Source: Streptomyces sp. NRRL B-1347
GTDB lineage: Bacteria; Actinomycetota; Actinomycetes; Streptomycetales; Streptomycetaceae
Length of the DNA stretch: 64,000 bases
Direction of reading: 5' to 3'
Assembly: GCF_000720325.1 (NCBI RefSeq)
Contig: NZ_JOJM01000001.1
Location: 248,001 to 312,000, forward strand
Shown: piece after piece, positions 17,469 to 26,765 of the stretch
How the letters are laid out: each line of letters begins with the position of its first letter
Numbering within the stretch: the stretch's first letter is position 1
Made by a program: the position numbers and the translations under genes
The notes under the pieces: model-generated
Databases searched by the model: none
What the model was told of the DNA's origin: nothing
Seen by the model: only the letters and a program-made list of their open reading frames with translations

Positions 17469-18865
17469 CACCTCCCGTTCCAGGACGGCCGACCCCACTC
17501 CTCGTCCTCGACGTCGTCGGCCTCACTCCCCATCTGCTCGCCCATATGCCGCGCCTCACGGCCCTCGGCGAGTCCGGCTCCCAGGCGCCCCTCGGCACCG
17601 TCCTGCCCGCGGTCACCTGCGCCGCCCAGTCGACCTTCCTCACCGGCACCACGCCCGCCGAGCACGGCATCGTTGGCAACGGCTGGTACTTCCGCGAACT
17701 CGGCGACGTTCTGCTGTGGCGCCAGCACAACGGCCTCGTCGCGGGCGACAAGCTCTGGGACGCCGCCCGCCGCGCCCACCCCGGCTACACCGTCGCCAAC
17801 ATCTGCTGGTGGTACGCCATGGGCGCTGACACCGACATCACCGTCACCCCCCGCCCCGTGTACTACGCCGACGGCCGCAAGGAACCCGACTGCTACACCC
17901 GGCCCCCGGCCCTGCACGACGAACTCACCGAGAAGTTCGGCACGTTCCCCCTCTTCCACTTCTGGGGTCCCGGCGCGGACATCGTGTCCAGCCGGTGGAT
18001 CGTGGACGCCACCCGCCACATCATCGACACCCGTCGGCCCGACCTCGCCCTGTGCTACCTCCCCCATCTCGACTACGACCTGCAGCGGTTCGGCCCCGAC
18101 GACCCGCGCTCCCACCGGGCCGCCGCCGACCTGGACGCGGTGATCGCCCCGCTCCTCGCCGACGCGAAGGCCGAGGGCCGCACCGTCGTCGCCCTGTCCG
18201 AGTACGGCATCACGCGAGTGAGCCGCCCCGTCGACATCAACCGCGCGCTGCGCCGCGCCGGACTCCTGGAAGTGCACACCCAGGACGGCATGGAGTACCT
18301 CGACCCGATGACCTCCCGCGCCTTCGCCGTCGCGGACCACCAGATCGCCCACGTCTATGTGCGGCGCCCGGAGGACCTGGAGGCCACCCGCGCGGCACTC
18401 GACGGCCTGCCCGGCATCGACCAACTCCTCGACGACGAGGGCAAGAAGGCCCACCACCTGGACCACCCCCGCTCGGGGGAGCTGGTGGCTGTCGCCGAAC
18501 CCGACGCCTGGTTCACGTACTACTACTGGCTCGACGACGCCCGCGCGCCCGACTTCGCGCAGCTCGTCGAGATCCACCGGAAACCCGGCTACGACCCGGT
18601 CGAACTGTTCATGGACCCCGAAGACCCCTATGTCCGGCTGAAGGCCGCGGGTGCGCTCGCACGCAAGAAGCTCGGCATGCGCTACCGCATGGCGGTGGTG
18701 CCCCTCGACCCCTCACCTATTCGCGGCAGCCATGGCCGCCTCCCGACGAGCGAGGACCCCGATTCCGGACCGCTCATTCTGTGCTCCACCCCCCGCGCTG
18801 TCACCGGCCGCGTCGCGGCCACCCATGTGAAGTCTCTGCTGCTCCGGCTCGCCGGTCTGCCTTGA
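17465..18865 (+). CDS. eboF: Alkaline phosphatase/nucleotide pyrophosphatase family protein, EboF-like
   Basis: A 466-residue type I phosphodiesterase-like enzyme. The N-terminal metal site LLVLDVVGL, the nucleophile segment AVTCAAQSTFLTGTTPAEHGIVGNGWYF (Thr near residue 51) and later SEYGITRV and VADHQIAHVYV fit the alkaline phosphatase superfamily. There is no signal peptide, so it is probably cytoplasmic or peripherally bound. It closes the Ebo-like operon, with start overlapping the EboE stop. It probably removes or transfers a phosphoryl or nucleotidyl group from the trafficked intermediate. Confidence 0.87.
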   Translation: MTPPVPGRPTPLLVLDVVGLTPHLLAHMPRLTALGESGSQAPLGTVLPAVTCAAQSTFLTGTTPAEHGIVGNGWYFRELGDVLLWRQHNGLVAGDKLWDAARRAHPGYTVANICWWYAMGADTDITVTPRPVYYADGRKEPDCYTRPPALHDELTEKFGTFPLFHFWGPGADIVSSRWIVDATRHIIDTRRPDLALCYLPHLDYDLQRFGPDDPRSHRAAADLDAVIAPLLADAKAEGRTVVALSEYGITRVSRPVDINRALRRAGLLEVHTQDGMEYLDPMTSRAFAVADHQIAHVYVRRPEDLEATRAALDGLPGIDQLLDDEGKKAHHLDHPRSGELVAVAEPDAWFTYYYWLDDARAPDFAQLVEIHRKPGYDPVELFMDPEDPYVRLKAAGALARKKLGMRYRMAVVPLDPSPIRGSHGRLPTSEDPDSGPLILCSTPRAVTGRVAATHVKSLLLRLAGLP

Positions 18866-18890
18866 GTCCCGCGAGCTTGAGTCCCGCGGG
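18861..18890 (+). repeat. Two tandem 15-bp repeats at the 3' end of eboF
   Basis: CTTGAGTCCCGCGAG and CTTGAGTCCCGCGGG follow one another; the first contains the stop codon of the phosphodiesterase gene. The rest of the 213-bp gap to 19079 shows only GC-rich sequence with repeated CCGTCCGCG words and no clear promoter. Confidence 0.7.
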
Positions 18891-19078
18891 CGTTCACGTG
18901 GACGTGGCGCCGTCCGCGCCCCGCTCGGCGGTGGCGTCGTCCACGCCGCCCCGTCCGCGTGGTTTCCACTGAACCAGAGAGCGCGGGCGCTGCCATCAGG
19001 GTTCGCCCCTGACCTCACCCCGAGGCGTTCTTCGAACCCATCCCTGACAACACCCTGACCTCGCCCTGGGAGGCCCGC

Positions 19079-20185
19079 ATGAGCCGCAAGCCCGCGCCCG
19101 TCGATCCCGAACTCACCCACCGACTGAGCAGGCGAGGCATGCTCGGCGTCGCCGCGGGCGCCACCGCGGCCGCGCTCGCCGGCACCGCTGCCGCCGCGGG
19201 ACCGGCCTCGGCCACCACCGCCTCGAAGACGGCCTCGGCCTCCGCTGCGGCTTCCGCCGAGGCGGCCGACAAGGTGTCCGGCAAAGGGCGCGGCCGCCCC
19301 GTCCTGCCGCCCGGCCGCCTCGGCGTCCAGCTCTACAGCCTCCGCGACAAGGTCGCGTCCCTCGGCTTCGCCGCTGTCTTCGCCGAGCTGGCGCGGTACG
19401 GATACGACGAGATCGAGTTCGCCGGATACGCCCAGGGCTCCGCGGGCGCCATCACCCTGGCCCAGCTGAAGAGACTGGTCCGTGACCACGGGCTCACCGC
19501 CATCGGCAGCCACGTCGGCTACTCCTACGACAGCGACCCGAACGCGTACACGTTCGCGCAGAACCTCACCAAGGTCCTCGACGACGCCGAGGCCCTCGGA
19601 CTGAAGCACATCGGCACCGCGTCGGGCCCCTTCCGCCACGGCACGACCGTCGACGCCCTGAAGCGCGCCGCCGAGGACTTCAACACGTACGGCGAAGCCG
19701 CCCGTGCGCGGGGCATGAAGTTCTACCAGCACAACCACGCCGAGGAGTTCTCCTTCGCCACCGACAAGCCGAGCGTGCGCCTCTACGACGTGCTGCTGGC
19801 CGAGACCGACCCCGACCTGGTGTTCTTGGAGATGGACATCTACTGGGCGTACAGCGCGCAGTTCCGCTTCGGCAAGCAGGTGGACGGCACCCCGAGGCCC
19901 TTCGATCCGCTCGACTACGTCCTGCGGCGGCCGCACCGCTACCCGCTGTTCCACGTCAAGGACGGCATCCGCGACGACTCCACCCGCGACGGGTACCGCA
20001 TGGTGGACGTCGGCGACGGCGACATCGACTACAAGAGGTTCCTGTCCAAGGTGACCTCCCGCACCCATTCGGGGCGCCGCTACCACCACTGGCAGGTGGA
20101 GCACGACACCCCGGCCGACTCCTTCGCCTTCGCCCGCAAGTCCAGCGCCCATCTGCACTCGCTGCGAGAGCGCTGCGGGGACTGA
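19079..20185 (+). CDS. Tat-exported sugar phosphate isomerase/epimerase-like TIM barrel
   Basis: A 368-residue protein beginning with a Tat signal (LSRRGMLGVAAG, then an Ala-rich hydrophobic core ending GPASA). The mature domain is an AP-endonuclease-2-like TIM barrel: LGVQLYSLRDKV, GYDEIEFAGYAQGS, KFYQHNHAEEFSF, LEMDIYWAYSA, PLFHVKDGIRDD and DVGDGDIDYKRFL. All metal-site positions look present, so it is likely an active extracellular isomerase or hydrolase of a free, not phosphorylated, sugar or cyclitol. It lies 213 bp after the Ebo-like operon in the same direction. Confidence 0.88.
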   Translation: MSRKPAPVDPELTHRLSRRGMLGVAAGATAAALAGTAAAAGPASATTASKTASASAAASAEAADKVSGKGRGRPVLPPGRLGVQLYSLRDKVASLGFAAVFAELARYGYDEIEFAGYAQGSAGAITLAQLKRLVRDHGLTAIGSHVGYSYDSDPNAYTFAQNLTKVLDDAEALGLKHIGTASGPFRHGTTVDALKRAAEDFNTYGEAARARGMKFYQHNHAEEFSFATDKPSVRLYDVLLAETDPDLVFLEMDIYWAYSAQFRFGKQVDGTPRPFDPLDYVLRRPHRYPLFHVKDGIRDDSTRDGYRMVDVGDGDIDYKRFLSKVTSRTHSGRRYHHWQVEHDTPADSFAFARKSSAHLHSLRERCGD

Positions 20186-20210
20186 CCGGGCCGCAAGCCG
20201 ATCGATGCCG

Positions 20211-20245
20211 GGTGCCCCGGCCGCCGCGGGGGCGGCCGGGGCACC
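20211..20245. terminator. Bidirectional terminator hairpin between convergent genes
   Basis: A perfect 14-bp stem (GGTGCCCCGGCCGC and its complement) with a 7-nt loop lies between the converging TIM-barrel gene (stop 20185) and the OFA transporter gene (stop 20279). It can serve both directions. Confidence 0.8.
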
Positions 20246-20278
20246 TCGCCCTGGCCGGACTCTCCCTGGCCGGAAGGA

Positions 20279-21826
20279 TCAGCCCGCAGGCGCCAGTTCG
20301 CCACGCGCGCGTGGGACGCCCGGCTGACGCAGCAGCAAGGAGAGGCCCGCCGCGAGCAGCGACACCGCTCCTGCCGTCGTATAGGCGCCGACATAGCCCC
20401 AGGAGTGCACGACCGTCGCGCCGATGCCCCCGCCGAACAGGCCGCTGACCAGCTTCGCGCTGTAGACCATGCCGTAGTTGGAGGCGTTGTTGTTCTCCCC
20501 GAAGTAGTCCGGGACCAGCGCGGCGAACAACGGGTAGAAGGCGCCGCCCGCGAAGCCCGACAAGAAGGCGAAGACGAGGAAGAGCGGCTCGTTGTGGATC
20601 TCACCCGCCCACAGGACGCCGAACTGTGCCACCGAGAGGGCCACACACACGTACGTCAGCGTGGGACGCCGTCCCAGCCGGTCCGAGAGCCAGCCGACGA
20701 CACCGCGCCCCGTACCGTTGATCACCGACATGACGCCCATGGAGGACGCGGCGATCATCGGTCCGAACCCCATCTCCTTGGCGAACGGCACCTGGAACGA
20801 GATCCCGAAGATGGACACCCCCGCGCAGCAGAGCATGCACACCCACATCAGCGGTACGACGCCGGTGCGCCACGCCTCTCCCGGAGTGAACTGCGCGACG
20901 GCCGGAGGGTTCTTGGCGAGCGCGACGGCCGTGCGCGTGCCCGTCGCCTGCCGCAGCGGATCGACGCTCTCGGGCCACCAGTTCTTCGGCGGGTCCTTGA
21001 AGAACAGGCCTGCCACCAGAGTCACGGCGAGCACATAGAAGCCGACGAGATCGAGCACGGTGCGGTAGTTGGAGGTGTCGAAGCCGTAGGAGAACAGGAA
21101 GATGAAGGGCACTGCCCCATAGGCGAACCCTCCGTTGACGAAGCCCGTCTTGCCGCCGCGTCGCTCCGGATACCACTTGCCGACCATGTTGACGCACGTC
21201 GAGTAGATGAGTCCGGAGCCGACGCCGCCGAGCAGTCCGAAACCGACCATCGCCGCCGCGACATTGGGTGCGTGGCTGAGGCTCACGAAGCCGAGCAGCG
21301 ACAGGACGGAGCCCGTGAGCATCGCGGCCCTGCTGGTCAGGATGCCCTTCTCGCGCAGTTTCCCGGCCGGGAAGGAGACACCCGCCTGGAAGAAGATCCA
21401 CACGCTCAGGACCCAGAAGGTGTTGGACGACGTCCAGTGGTGCGCGTCCGAGAGGGTGTCCTCGGCCGCACCGTAGGCGTACTCGAAGACGCTGATGGCG
21501 ATCATGGCGACCCAGGGGAGGACGACCATCGTCCAGCGAGGGCGCCCCAGGATCTGCCGGTCGCTCTCGCCGACCCGGTAGACGCGTCCACGTGCGTCCG
21601 TGAGCTCTCGGTACGGCCGTTCCGGGGCGTCCCGCCCGCGCGCGTCGGGAACGTGGCCCTGCGGCCCGTGTGGGCCGCGTCCGTGGACGTCGGGCCCGTG
21701 CGAGTCGGGTCCGTGGGCGCCGGACTCGTGCGGGGCGGGTTCCGGGGTGTCCGGTCCCTGGGTGTCCGGTCCGTGCGGGGTCGCACGGCCGGACGCGGGG
21801 TGTTCGGCGAAGGGCTCCGCCGTCAT
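20279..21826 (-). CDS. OFA family MFS transporter (oxalate/formate antiporter-like), second copy
   Basis: A 515-residue, 12-helix major-facilitator protein of the OFA group. Family features: GRPRWTMVVLPWVAMIAISVFEY at the first helix, NMVGKWYPERRGGKTGFVNGGFAYG between helices, and ALVPDYFGENNNASNYGMVYSAK late. Start ATG 21826 is chosen over GTG 21844 because AGGAG lies 9 nt upstream of the ATG. The start is one base after the stop of the preceding paralogue, so expression is coupled. Residues 8-60 are a His/Gly/Pro/Asp-rich extension (HGPD repeats) absent from the paralogue. Likely role: oxalate uptake with formate efflux. Confidence 0.88.
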   Translation of the reverse strand: MTAEPFAEHPASGRATPHGPDTQGPDTPEPAPHESGAHGPDSHGPDVHGRGPHGPQGHVPDARGRDAPERPYRELTDARGRVYRVGESDRQILGRPRWTMVVLPWVAMIAISVFEYAYGAAEDTLSDAHHWTSSNTFWVLSVWIFFQAGVSFPAGKLREKGILTSRAAMLTGSVLSLLGFVSLSHAPNVAAAMVGFGLLGGVGSGLIYSTCVNMVGKWYPERRGGKTGFVNGGFAYGAVPFIFLFSYGFDTSNYRTVLDLVGFYVLAVTLVAGLFFKDPPKNWWPESVDPLRQATGTRTAVALAKNPPAVAQFTPGEAWRTGVVPLMWVCMLCCAGVSIFGISFQVPFAKEMGFGPMIAASSMGVMSVINGTGRGVVGWLSDRLGRRPTLTYVCVALSVAQFGVLWAGEIHNEPLFLVFAFLSGFAGGAFYPLFAALVPDYFGENNNASNYGMVYSAKLVSGLFGGGIGATVVHSWGYVGAYTTAGAVSLLAAGLSLLLRQPGVPRARGELAPAG

Positions 21827-21827
21827 A

Positions 21828-23216
21828 TCAAGCCATCTCCTCACCTAAGGGGTGCGGGTTGGGTACGACGCGCCGGGCGGAGGGCCTGCCCGGTGACTTC
21901 AGGAACAGTGCGAGCACGGCCGAGCAGATGCCGATGCAGCCGGCGATGACGAACGCGCCCTTGTAGTCCCACGCGTCCACGACAACGACCCCCATGCCGG
22001 AGCCGACGAGTCCGGAGATCAGCTTCGAGCTGTAGACCATGCCGTAGTTGGTGGCGTTGTTGTTCTCGCCGAAGTAGTCGGCCGTCATCGCGGCGAACAG
22101 CGGGAAGATCGCACCGCCGCCGAACCCGGAGACCATGGAGCAGAACAGGAAGAAGGGCATGCTGCCCATGGACCCCGACACCAGGACACCGAACTGCGCG
22201 GTGCCGAGGACGAGACAGACGACGATGAGGGTGTTGCGCCGCCCGTAGCGGTCCGAGATCCAGCCGATCACGCCCCGGCCCGTGCCGTTGACGATCGCCT
22301 TCAGGGACATCGCGGTGGCCACGACACCGCCCGTGAAGCCCATGTCCTTGCCGAACGGCACCTGGAAGGCGATCCCGAAGATGTTGATCCCCGCCGTGCA
22401 CAGCAGACAGAACCACATCATCCACAGCACCGGCGTGCGCGCGGCCTCCCTGGGTGCGTACTGCTTCACGGCGGGCGGGTTCTTCTCCAGGGCCCGCCGG
22501 ACGCGCGGGTCGGCGGACACCTTCAAGGGGTCGACGTGGGGCGGCCACCAGCCCTTGGGCGGGTCCTTGAAGAACCATCCGGCGAACGCCACGACCGATG
22601 CGCAGACGACGCCCACAAAGATCAGGACGCCGCGGTAGTTACTCAGGTCCATGTACGACGTGAAGAGGAAGACAAACGGCACGGAGCCGTAGGCGAAGCC
22701 GCCGTTCACCAGGCCGGTCTTGCCTCCTTTGCGTTCCGGATACCACTTGCCGACCATGTTCACGCAGGTCGCGTAGACCAGGCCGGCGCCGATGCCGCTG
22801 AACATGCCGAAGCCGACGTACGCGACCGTCACGTGCGGCGCGAACGCGAGCGAGAGATAGCCGCAGACCGTGCCGAAGGCGCCGAGGAGCATCGCGTACC
22901 GGGCGGGGAGGCGGCCGCTCTCGCGCAGCTGACCGGCCGGGAAGGCGACGGCCGCCTGGAAGAACACCCAGACGCCCATCAGCCAGAAGATGTGCCCGCT
23001 GCTCCACAGGTGCGCGTCGTGCAGCGTGTCCTCGGCGGAGGTGAACGCGTACTCCGAAGAGCTGATGCCCAGCATGCCCATCCAGGGGAAGAGCACCATG
23101 GTCCAGCGTGGCCGCCCCATGATGTCGAGGTCGGTCTCACCGATGCGGTACAGGCGGCCGTTGCGGTCCGTCACCTCGCTGAAGGGGACGGATGTCGAAA
23201 GGTCGGTGGTAGTCAT
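21828..23216 (-). CDS. OFA family MFS transporter (oxalate/formate antiporter-like), first copy
   Basis: A 462-residue, 12-helix transporter closely similar to the neighbour: GRPRWTMVLFPWMGMLGISSSEYAF, GKWYPERKGGKTGLVNGGFAYGS, INGTGRG-like VNGTGRGVIGWISDRYG and TADYFGENNNATNYGMVYSSK. It lacks the long acidic/His-rich N-terminal extension. It lies 120 bp downstream of the acyl-CoA synthetase gene in the oxalate operon and would exchange external oxalate for formate, or import oxalate with protons. Confidence 0.9.
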   Translation of the reverse strand: MTTTDLSTSVPFSEVTDRNGRLYRIGETDLDIMGRPRWTMVLFPWMGMLGISSSEYAFTSAEDTLHDAHLWSSGHIFWLMGVWVFFQAAVAFPAGQLRESGRLPARYAMLLGAFGTVCGYLSLAFAPHVTVAYVGFGMFSGIGAGLVYATCVNMVGKWYPERKGGKTGLVNGGFAYGSVPFVFLFTSYMDLSNYRGVLIFVGVVCASVVAFAGWFFKDPPKGWWPPHVDPLKVSADPRVRRALEKNPPAVKQYAPREAARTPVLWMMWFCLLCTAGINIFGIAFQVPFGKDMGFTGGVVATAMSLKAIVNGTGRGVIGWISDRYGRRNTLIVVCLVLGTAQFGVLVSGSMGSMPFFLFCSMVSGFGGGAIFPLFAAMTADYFGENNNATNYGMVYSSKLISGLVGSGMGVVVVDAWDYKGAFVIAGCIGICSAVLALFLKSPGRPSARRVVPNPHPLGEEMA

Positions 23217-23336
23217 GGTCGAGTCGCACCCCTTGCGTCGAAAGAGCTGGCCAGCGCCCCCTGTCCGGTCCTTCGCGCGCGTACGGGTCCTGGGGCGGCC
23301 GACGCGCGCCGCCGTCCGCCCCGAGCGCCGGTCACC

Positions 23337-25484
23337 TCATCGCCCGCCCCCCAACAGCCCCGCGGCGCGCGCCCACCGGTACTTCGCCCCGAGGACCTCG
23401 ACGGGCCTCTCCGTGGTGTACGGGTAGGCCACGACGCCGCGTTCGTAGAGGTACTGGCAGGCCTCCTCCACCTCGACATCGCCCGCGAGGGAGGCGACGA
23501 CGGGCTTGTCGATGCCGCGCGCGTGGAACTCGGCGATGACGCGGGCCGTCAGTTCGGCGAAGACCATGGGAGGGGTGACGATGGTGTGCCAGTAGCCGAG
23601 GACGAGCGCGTGGACGCGCGGATCCTCCATGCCGAGCCGGATCGTCGCCTCGTACGTCGACGGGGGCTCGCCGCCGGTGATGTCCACCGGATTGCCCGCG
23701 GCGCCGAACGGCGGGATGAAGGCGCGGAACGCCGCGTCCAGATCGGGCGGGATCTCCATGAGCCGCAGGCCGTTGTCGGTCACGGCGTCGGAGAGCAGCA
23801 CTCCGGAGCCGCCCGCGCCGGTAATGATGACGACGTTGTCACCCCGGGGCGTGGGGAGGACGGGCAGCGCCCGTGCGTACTCCAGCATCTCGTTGAGGCC
23901 CGGGGCGCGGATCACCCCCGCCTGCCTGAGGACGTCGTCGTAGACGGCGTCGTCGCCCGCCAGCGCGCCCGTGTGGGACCCGGCGGCCCGTGCGCCGGCC
24001 GCGGTGCGGCCCGCCTTGAGGACGACGACGGGCTTCTTCGGCACGGTGGCGCGCGCGGCCTCCACGAACGCCCTGCCGTCCTTGAGGTCCTCCAGGTGCA
24101 TGGCGATGCACTGGGTGTGGGGATCCTCGCCGAACCACGTGAGCAGATCGTCCTCGTCGAGGTCCGACTTGTTGCCGAGCCCCACGATCGCCGAGACGCC
24201 GGTCTTCGTGGTGCGCGCGAAGCCGAGGATGGCCATCCCGATGCCACCCGACTGCGAGGTGAGTGCCACCCCGCCCTTCACGTCGTACGGTGTGCAGAAC
24301 GTCGCGCACAGGTCCTGCCACGTCGAGTAGTAGCCGTAGATGTTCGGCCCGAGCAGTCGCACTCCGTGCCGCCGCCCGATGGCCACGATCTCGTCCTGGA
24401 GGGCCTGCTCCCCGGTCTCGGCGAACCCGGAGGGGATGAGGACCGCGTTCGGGATCCCCTTGCGGCCGACGTCCTCCAGGGCCTTCGCGACGAACGCGGC
24501 GGGGATCGCGAAGACCGCCACATCCACCTCACCAGGGACGTCCGTGACGCTCTTGTACGCCTTGCGGCCCAGGATGTCATCGGCCTTGGGGTTCACGGGG
24601 TGGATCTCGCCCGGGAAGCCACCGTCGATGAGGTTGCGCATCACCGAATTGCCGATCTTCCCCGGCTCGTTGGAGGCGCCGATGACGGCGACGGAGCGGG
24701 GCTGCATCAGCCGCCGCATCGAGGCGAGCATCTCCGCGCGCGTGTAGGTGGGCCGTTCCTCGGGGGCACGGTCTCCGAGGATGACGCGGACGTCCGCGGC
24801 GAGCGCACCCCGGGGAGTCGCGATCACAGGGTTGAGGTCGACCTCGGCGATCTCCGGGAAGTCCGTGACCAGTCGGGAGACGCGGCGGATCTGCTCCGCC
24901 AGCGCCCCGCGGTCCACGGGTTGCGCGCCGCGCAGGACCTCGGCCGCGCCGATCGAGTCGAGCATCGAGGCAGCCTCGTCGGCGTCGACGGGCGCGAGGC
25001 GGAACGTGACGTCCTTGAGGACCTCCACGAGCACACCACCGAGCCCGAAGGCGACGACCTTGCCGAACGTCGAGTCGGTGACCGCCCCGACGATCACCTC
25101 CCGCGCATCCGGGCCCGACGGCAGCAACTCCTGTATCTGTACGCCGTCGACCCGCGCGGTCGGCGCGTACGCGCGCGCGTTGTCGATGATCCGGTGGAAC
25201 GCCGCGCGGACGTCGTCGGCGCCCTCCACGCCCACGACCACACCGCCCGCGTCGGTCTTGTGGAGGATGTCCGGTGACACGATCTTCATGACGACGGGTC
25301 CGTCGAAGCGTGCCGCGTGCGCCACGGCCTCGTCGACGTCCCGGGCGAGCTCCTCACCGGGGACGGCGATGCCGTAGGCGTCGGCGAGGACCTTGCCCTC
25401 CGGCGCTGTCAGCGAGGTGCGCCCCTCGGCGCGGACGGAGTCCAGCAGCGCGCGCACCCGCTCCAGGCGGTCTTCGGCCGGCAA
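23337..25484 (-). CDS. Acetate--CoA ligase family (ADP-forming) acyl-CoA synthetase, fused ATP-grasp and CoA-binding domains
   Basis: A 715-residue fusion. About residues 10-225 form an ATP-grasp domain (VMKIVSPDILHKTDAGGVVVGV), about 240-340 a CoA-binding Rossmann domain (VAVIGASNEPGKIGNSVMRNLIDGGFPG), and the rest the succinyl-CoA-ligase-like part with GSHTGALAGDDAVYDDV, which carries the phospho-His of the family. Start TTG 25484 follows directly on the frc stop, with GGAG 8 nt upstream. It interconverts an acyl-CoA with ADP/Pi and acid plus ATP. In this operon the acyl group could be formyl, oxalyl or acetyl; sequence does not decide. Confidence 0.85.
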   Translation of the reverse strand: MPAEDRLERVRALLDSVRAEGRTSLTAPEGKVLADAYGIAVPGEELARDVDEAVAHAARFDGPVVMKIVSPDILHKTDAGGVVVGVEGADDVRAAFHRIIDNARAYAPTARVDGVQIQELLPSGPDAREVIVGAVTDSTFGKVVAFGLGGVLVEVLKDVTFRLAPVDADEAASMLDSIGAAEVLRGAQPVDRGALAEQIRRVSRLVTDFPEIAEVDLNPVIATPRGALAADVRVILGDRAPEERPTYTRAEMLASMRRLMQPRSVAVIGASNEPGKIGNSVMRNLIDGGFPGEIHPVNPKADDILGRKAYKSVTDVPGEVDVAVFAIPAAFVAKALEDVGRKGIPNAVLIPSGFAETGEQALQDEIVAIGRRHGVRLLGPNIYGYYSTWQDLCATFCTPYDVKGGVALTSQSGGIGMAILGFARTTKTGVSAIVGLGNKSDLDEDDLLTWFGEDPHTQCIAMHLEDLKDGRAFVEAARATVPKKPVVVLKAGRTAAGARAAGSHTGALAGDDAVYDDVLRQAGVIRAPGLNEMLEYARALPVLPTPRGDNVVIITGAGGSGVLLSDAVTDNGLRLMEIPPDLDAAFRAFIPPFGAAGNPVDITGGEPPSTYEATIRLGMEDPRVHALVLGYWHTIVTPPMVFAELTARVIAEFHARGIDKPVVASLAGDVEVEEACQYLYERGVVAYPYTTERPVEVLGAKYRWARAAGLLGGGR

Positions 25485-26753
25485 TCAGATCACTCCGTTC
25501 GACTTGAGCAGGCGCAGTTCCTCGTTCCCCAGGCCGAGTTCGCCGACGAACACCTCTTCGTTGTGCTCGCCCAGCAGTGGCGAGGTGACGACGTCCACGG
25601 GGGAGTCGGAGAGCTTCAGCGGGGAGCCGACGGTGGTGAACGTGCCGCGCTCGGGGTGGGCGACCTCGACGACCATCTCGTTGGCGACGAGCGAGGAGTC
25701 CTCGATGATCTCCTTGGTCGACAGGATCGGGCCGCACGGAATGTTGTGGGCGTTCAGGCGCTCCAGGACCTCCCACTTGGGGAGCGCGGAGGACCACTCC
25801 TCGATCAGCTGGAACATCTTGGTCAGCTGCGGGAGGCGGGCTTCCGGCGTGGCCCACTCGGGGGCGTCCGCGAGTTCGGGGCGGCCGATCAGCTCGGTGA
25901 TGGGTTTCCAGCCGACGGGCTGCACGATGACGTACACGTAGTCGTTGGGGCCGCCCGGCGCGCACTTGACCGCCCAGCCGGGCTGGCCGCCGCCGGAGGC
26001 GTTGCCGGACCGGGGAACTTCGTCGCCGAAGTCCTCGTTGGGATATTCAGTGAGCGGGCCATGGGCCAGGCGCTGCTGATCGCGCAGCTTCACCCGGCAG
26101 AGGTTGAGCACGGCATGCTGCATGGCCACATTGACCCGCTGACCGCGACCCGTGCTCTCGCGCTGGAACAGCGCCGCGAGGATCCCCGCCACGACGTGGA
26201 TGCCCGTGCCCGAGTCCCCGATCTGGGCCCCCGTCGCCAGCGGCGGCCCGTCCTCGAAGCCGGTGGTCGCCATCGACCCGCCCATGGCCTGCGCGACGAC
26301 CTCGTACGCCTTGAAGTCGGTGTACGGGCCGTCCCCGAACCCCTTGATGGAGGCATAGACGATCCGTGGATTGATCTCCTGGATGCGCTCCCAGGTGAAG
26401 CCCATGCGGTCGACCGCGCCCGGGCCGAAGTTCTCGACCATGACGTCGGAGCGCCGGATCAGTTCGGTGAGGAGCTCCTTGCCGCGCTCGGTCTTGGTGT
26501 TGAGGGTGATGCTGCGCTTGTTGCAGTTGAGCATCGTGAAGTACAGCGAGTCCACGTCCGGGAGGTCGCGCAGCTGCTTGCGCGTGATGTCACCGGTCGG
26601 CGCCTCCAGCTTGACCACGTCCGCGCCGAGCCAGGCGAGGAGCTGGGTGGCGGAGGGGCCGGACTGGACGTGCGTCATGTCCAGGACGCGGATTCCGTCG
26701 AGGGCCTTGGCCGCCGCCCGGGCCGGACGAGCGGTGTGAGTCGTGTGAGCCAT
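25485..26753 (-). CDS. frc: Formyl-CoA:oxalate CoA-transferase
   Basis: A 422-residue class III CoA-transferase. It has the N-terminal [33 protein letters not shown] pattern, [17 protein letters not shown], and the catalytic Asp in [12 protein letters not shown], plus [14 protein letters not shown]. Length and sequence fit Frc: it moves CoA from formyl-CoA to oxalate, giving oxalyl-CoA for Oxc, whose gene is 12 bp upstream. Its last codons provide the ribosome site for the downstream synthetase. Confidence 0.93.
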   Translation of the reverse strand: MAHTTHTARPARAAAKALDGIRVLDMTHVQSGPSATQLLAWLGADVVKLEAPTGDITRKQLRDLPDVDSLYFTMLNCNKRSITLNTKTERGKELLTELIRRSDVMVENFGPGAVDRMGFTWERIQEINPRIVYASIKGFGDGPYTDFKAYEVVAQAMGGSMATTGFEDGPPLATGAQIGDSGTGIHVVAGILAALFQRESTGRGQRVNVAMQHAVLNLCRVKLRDQQRLAHGPLTEYPNEDFGDEVPRSGNASGGGQPGWAVKCAPGGPNDYVYVIVQPVGWKPITELIGRPELADAPEWATPEARLPQLTKMFQLIEEWSSALPKWEVLERLNAHNIPCGPILSTKEIIEDSSLVANEMVVEVAHPERGTFTTVGSPLKLSDSPVDVVTSPLLGEHNEEVFVGELGLGNEELRLLKSNGVI

Positions 26754-26765
26754 GGCAGGGGCACC

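Noticed and set aside
22536..25277. Plus-strand open frame of 913 codons
   Set aside because: Antisense to the OFA transporter and acyl-CoA synthetase genes, which carry clear family motifs.
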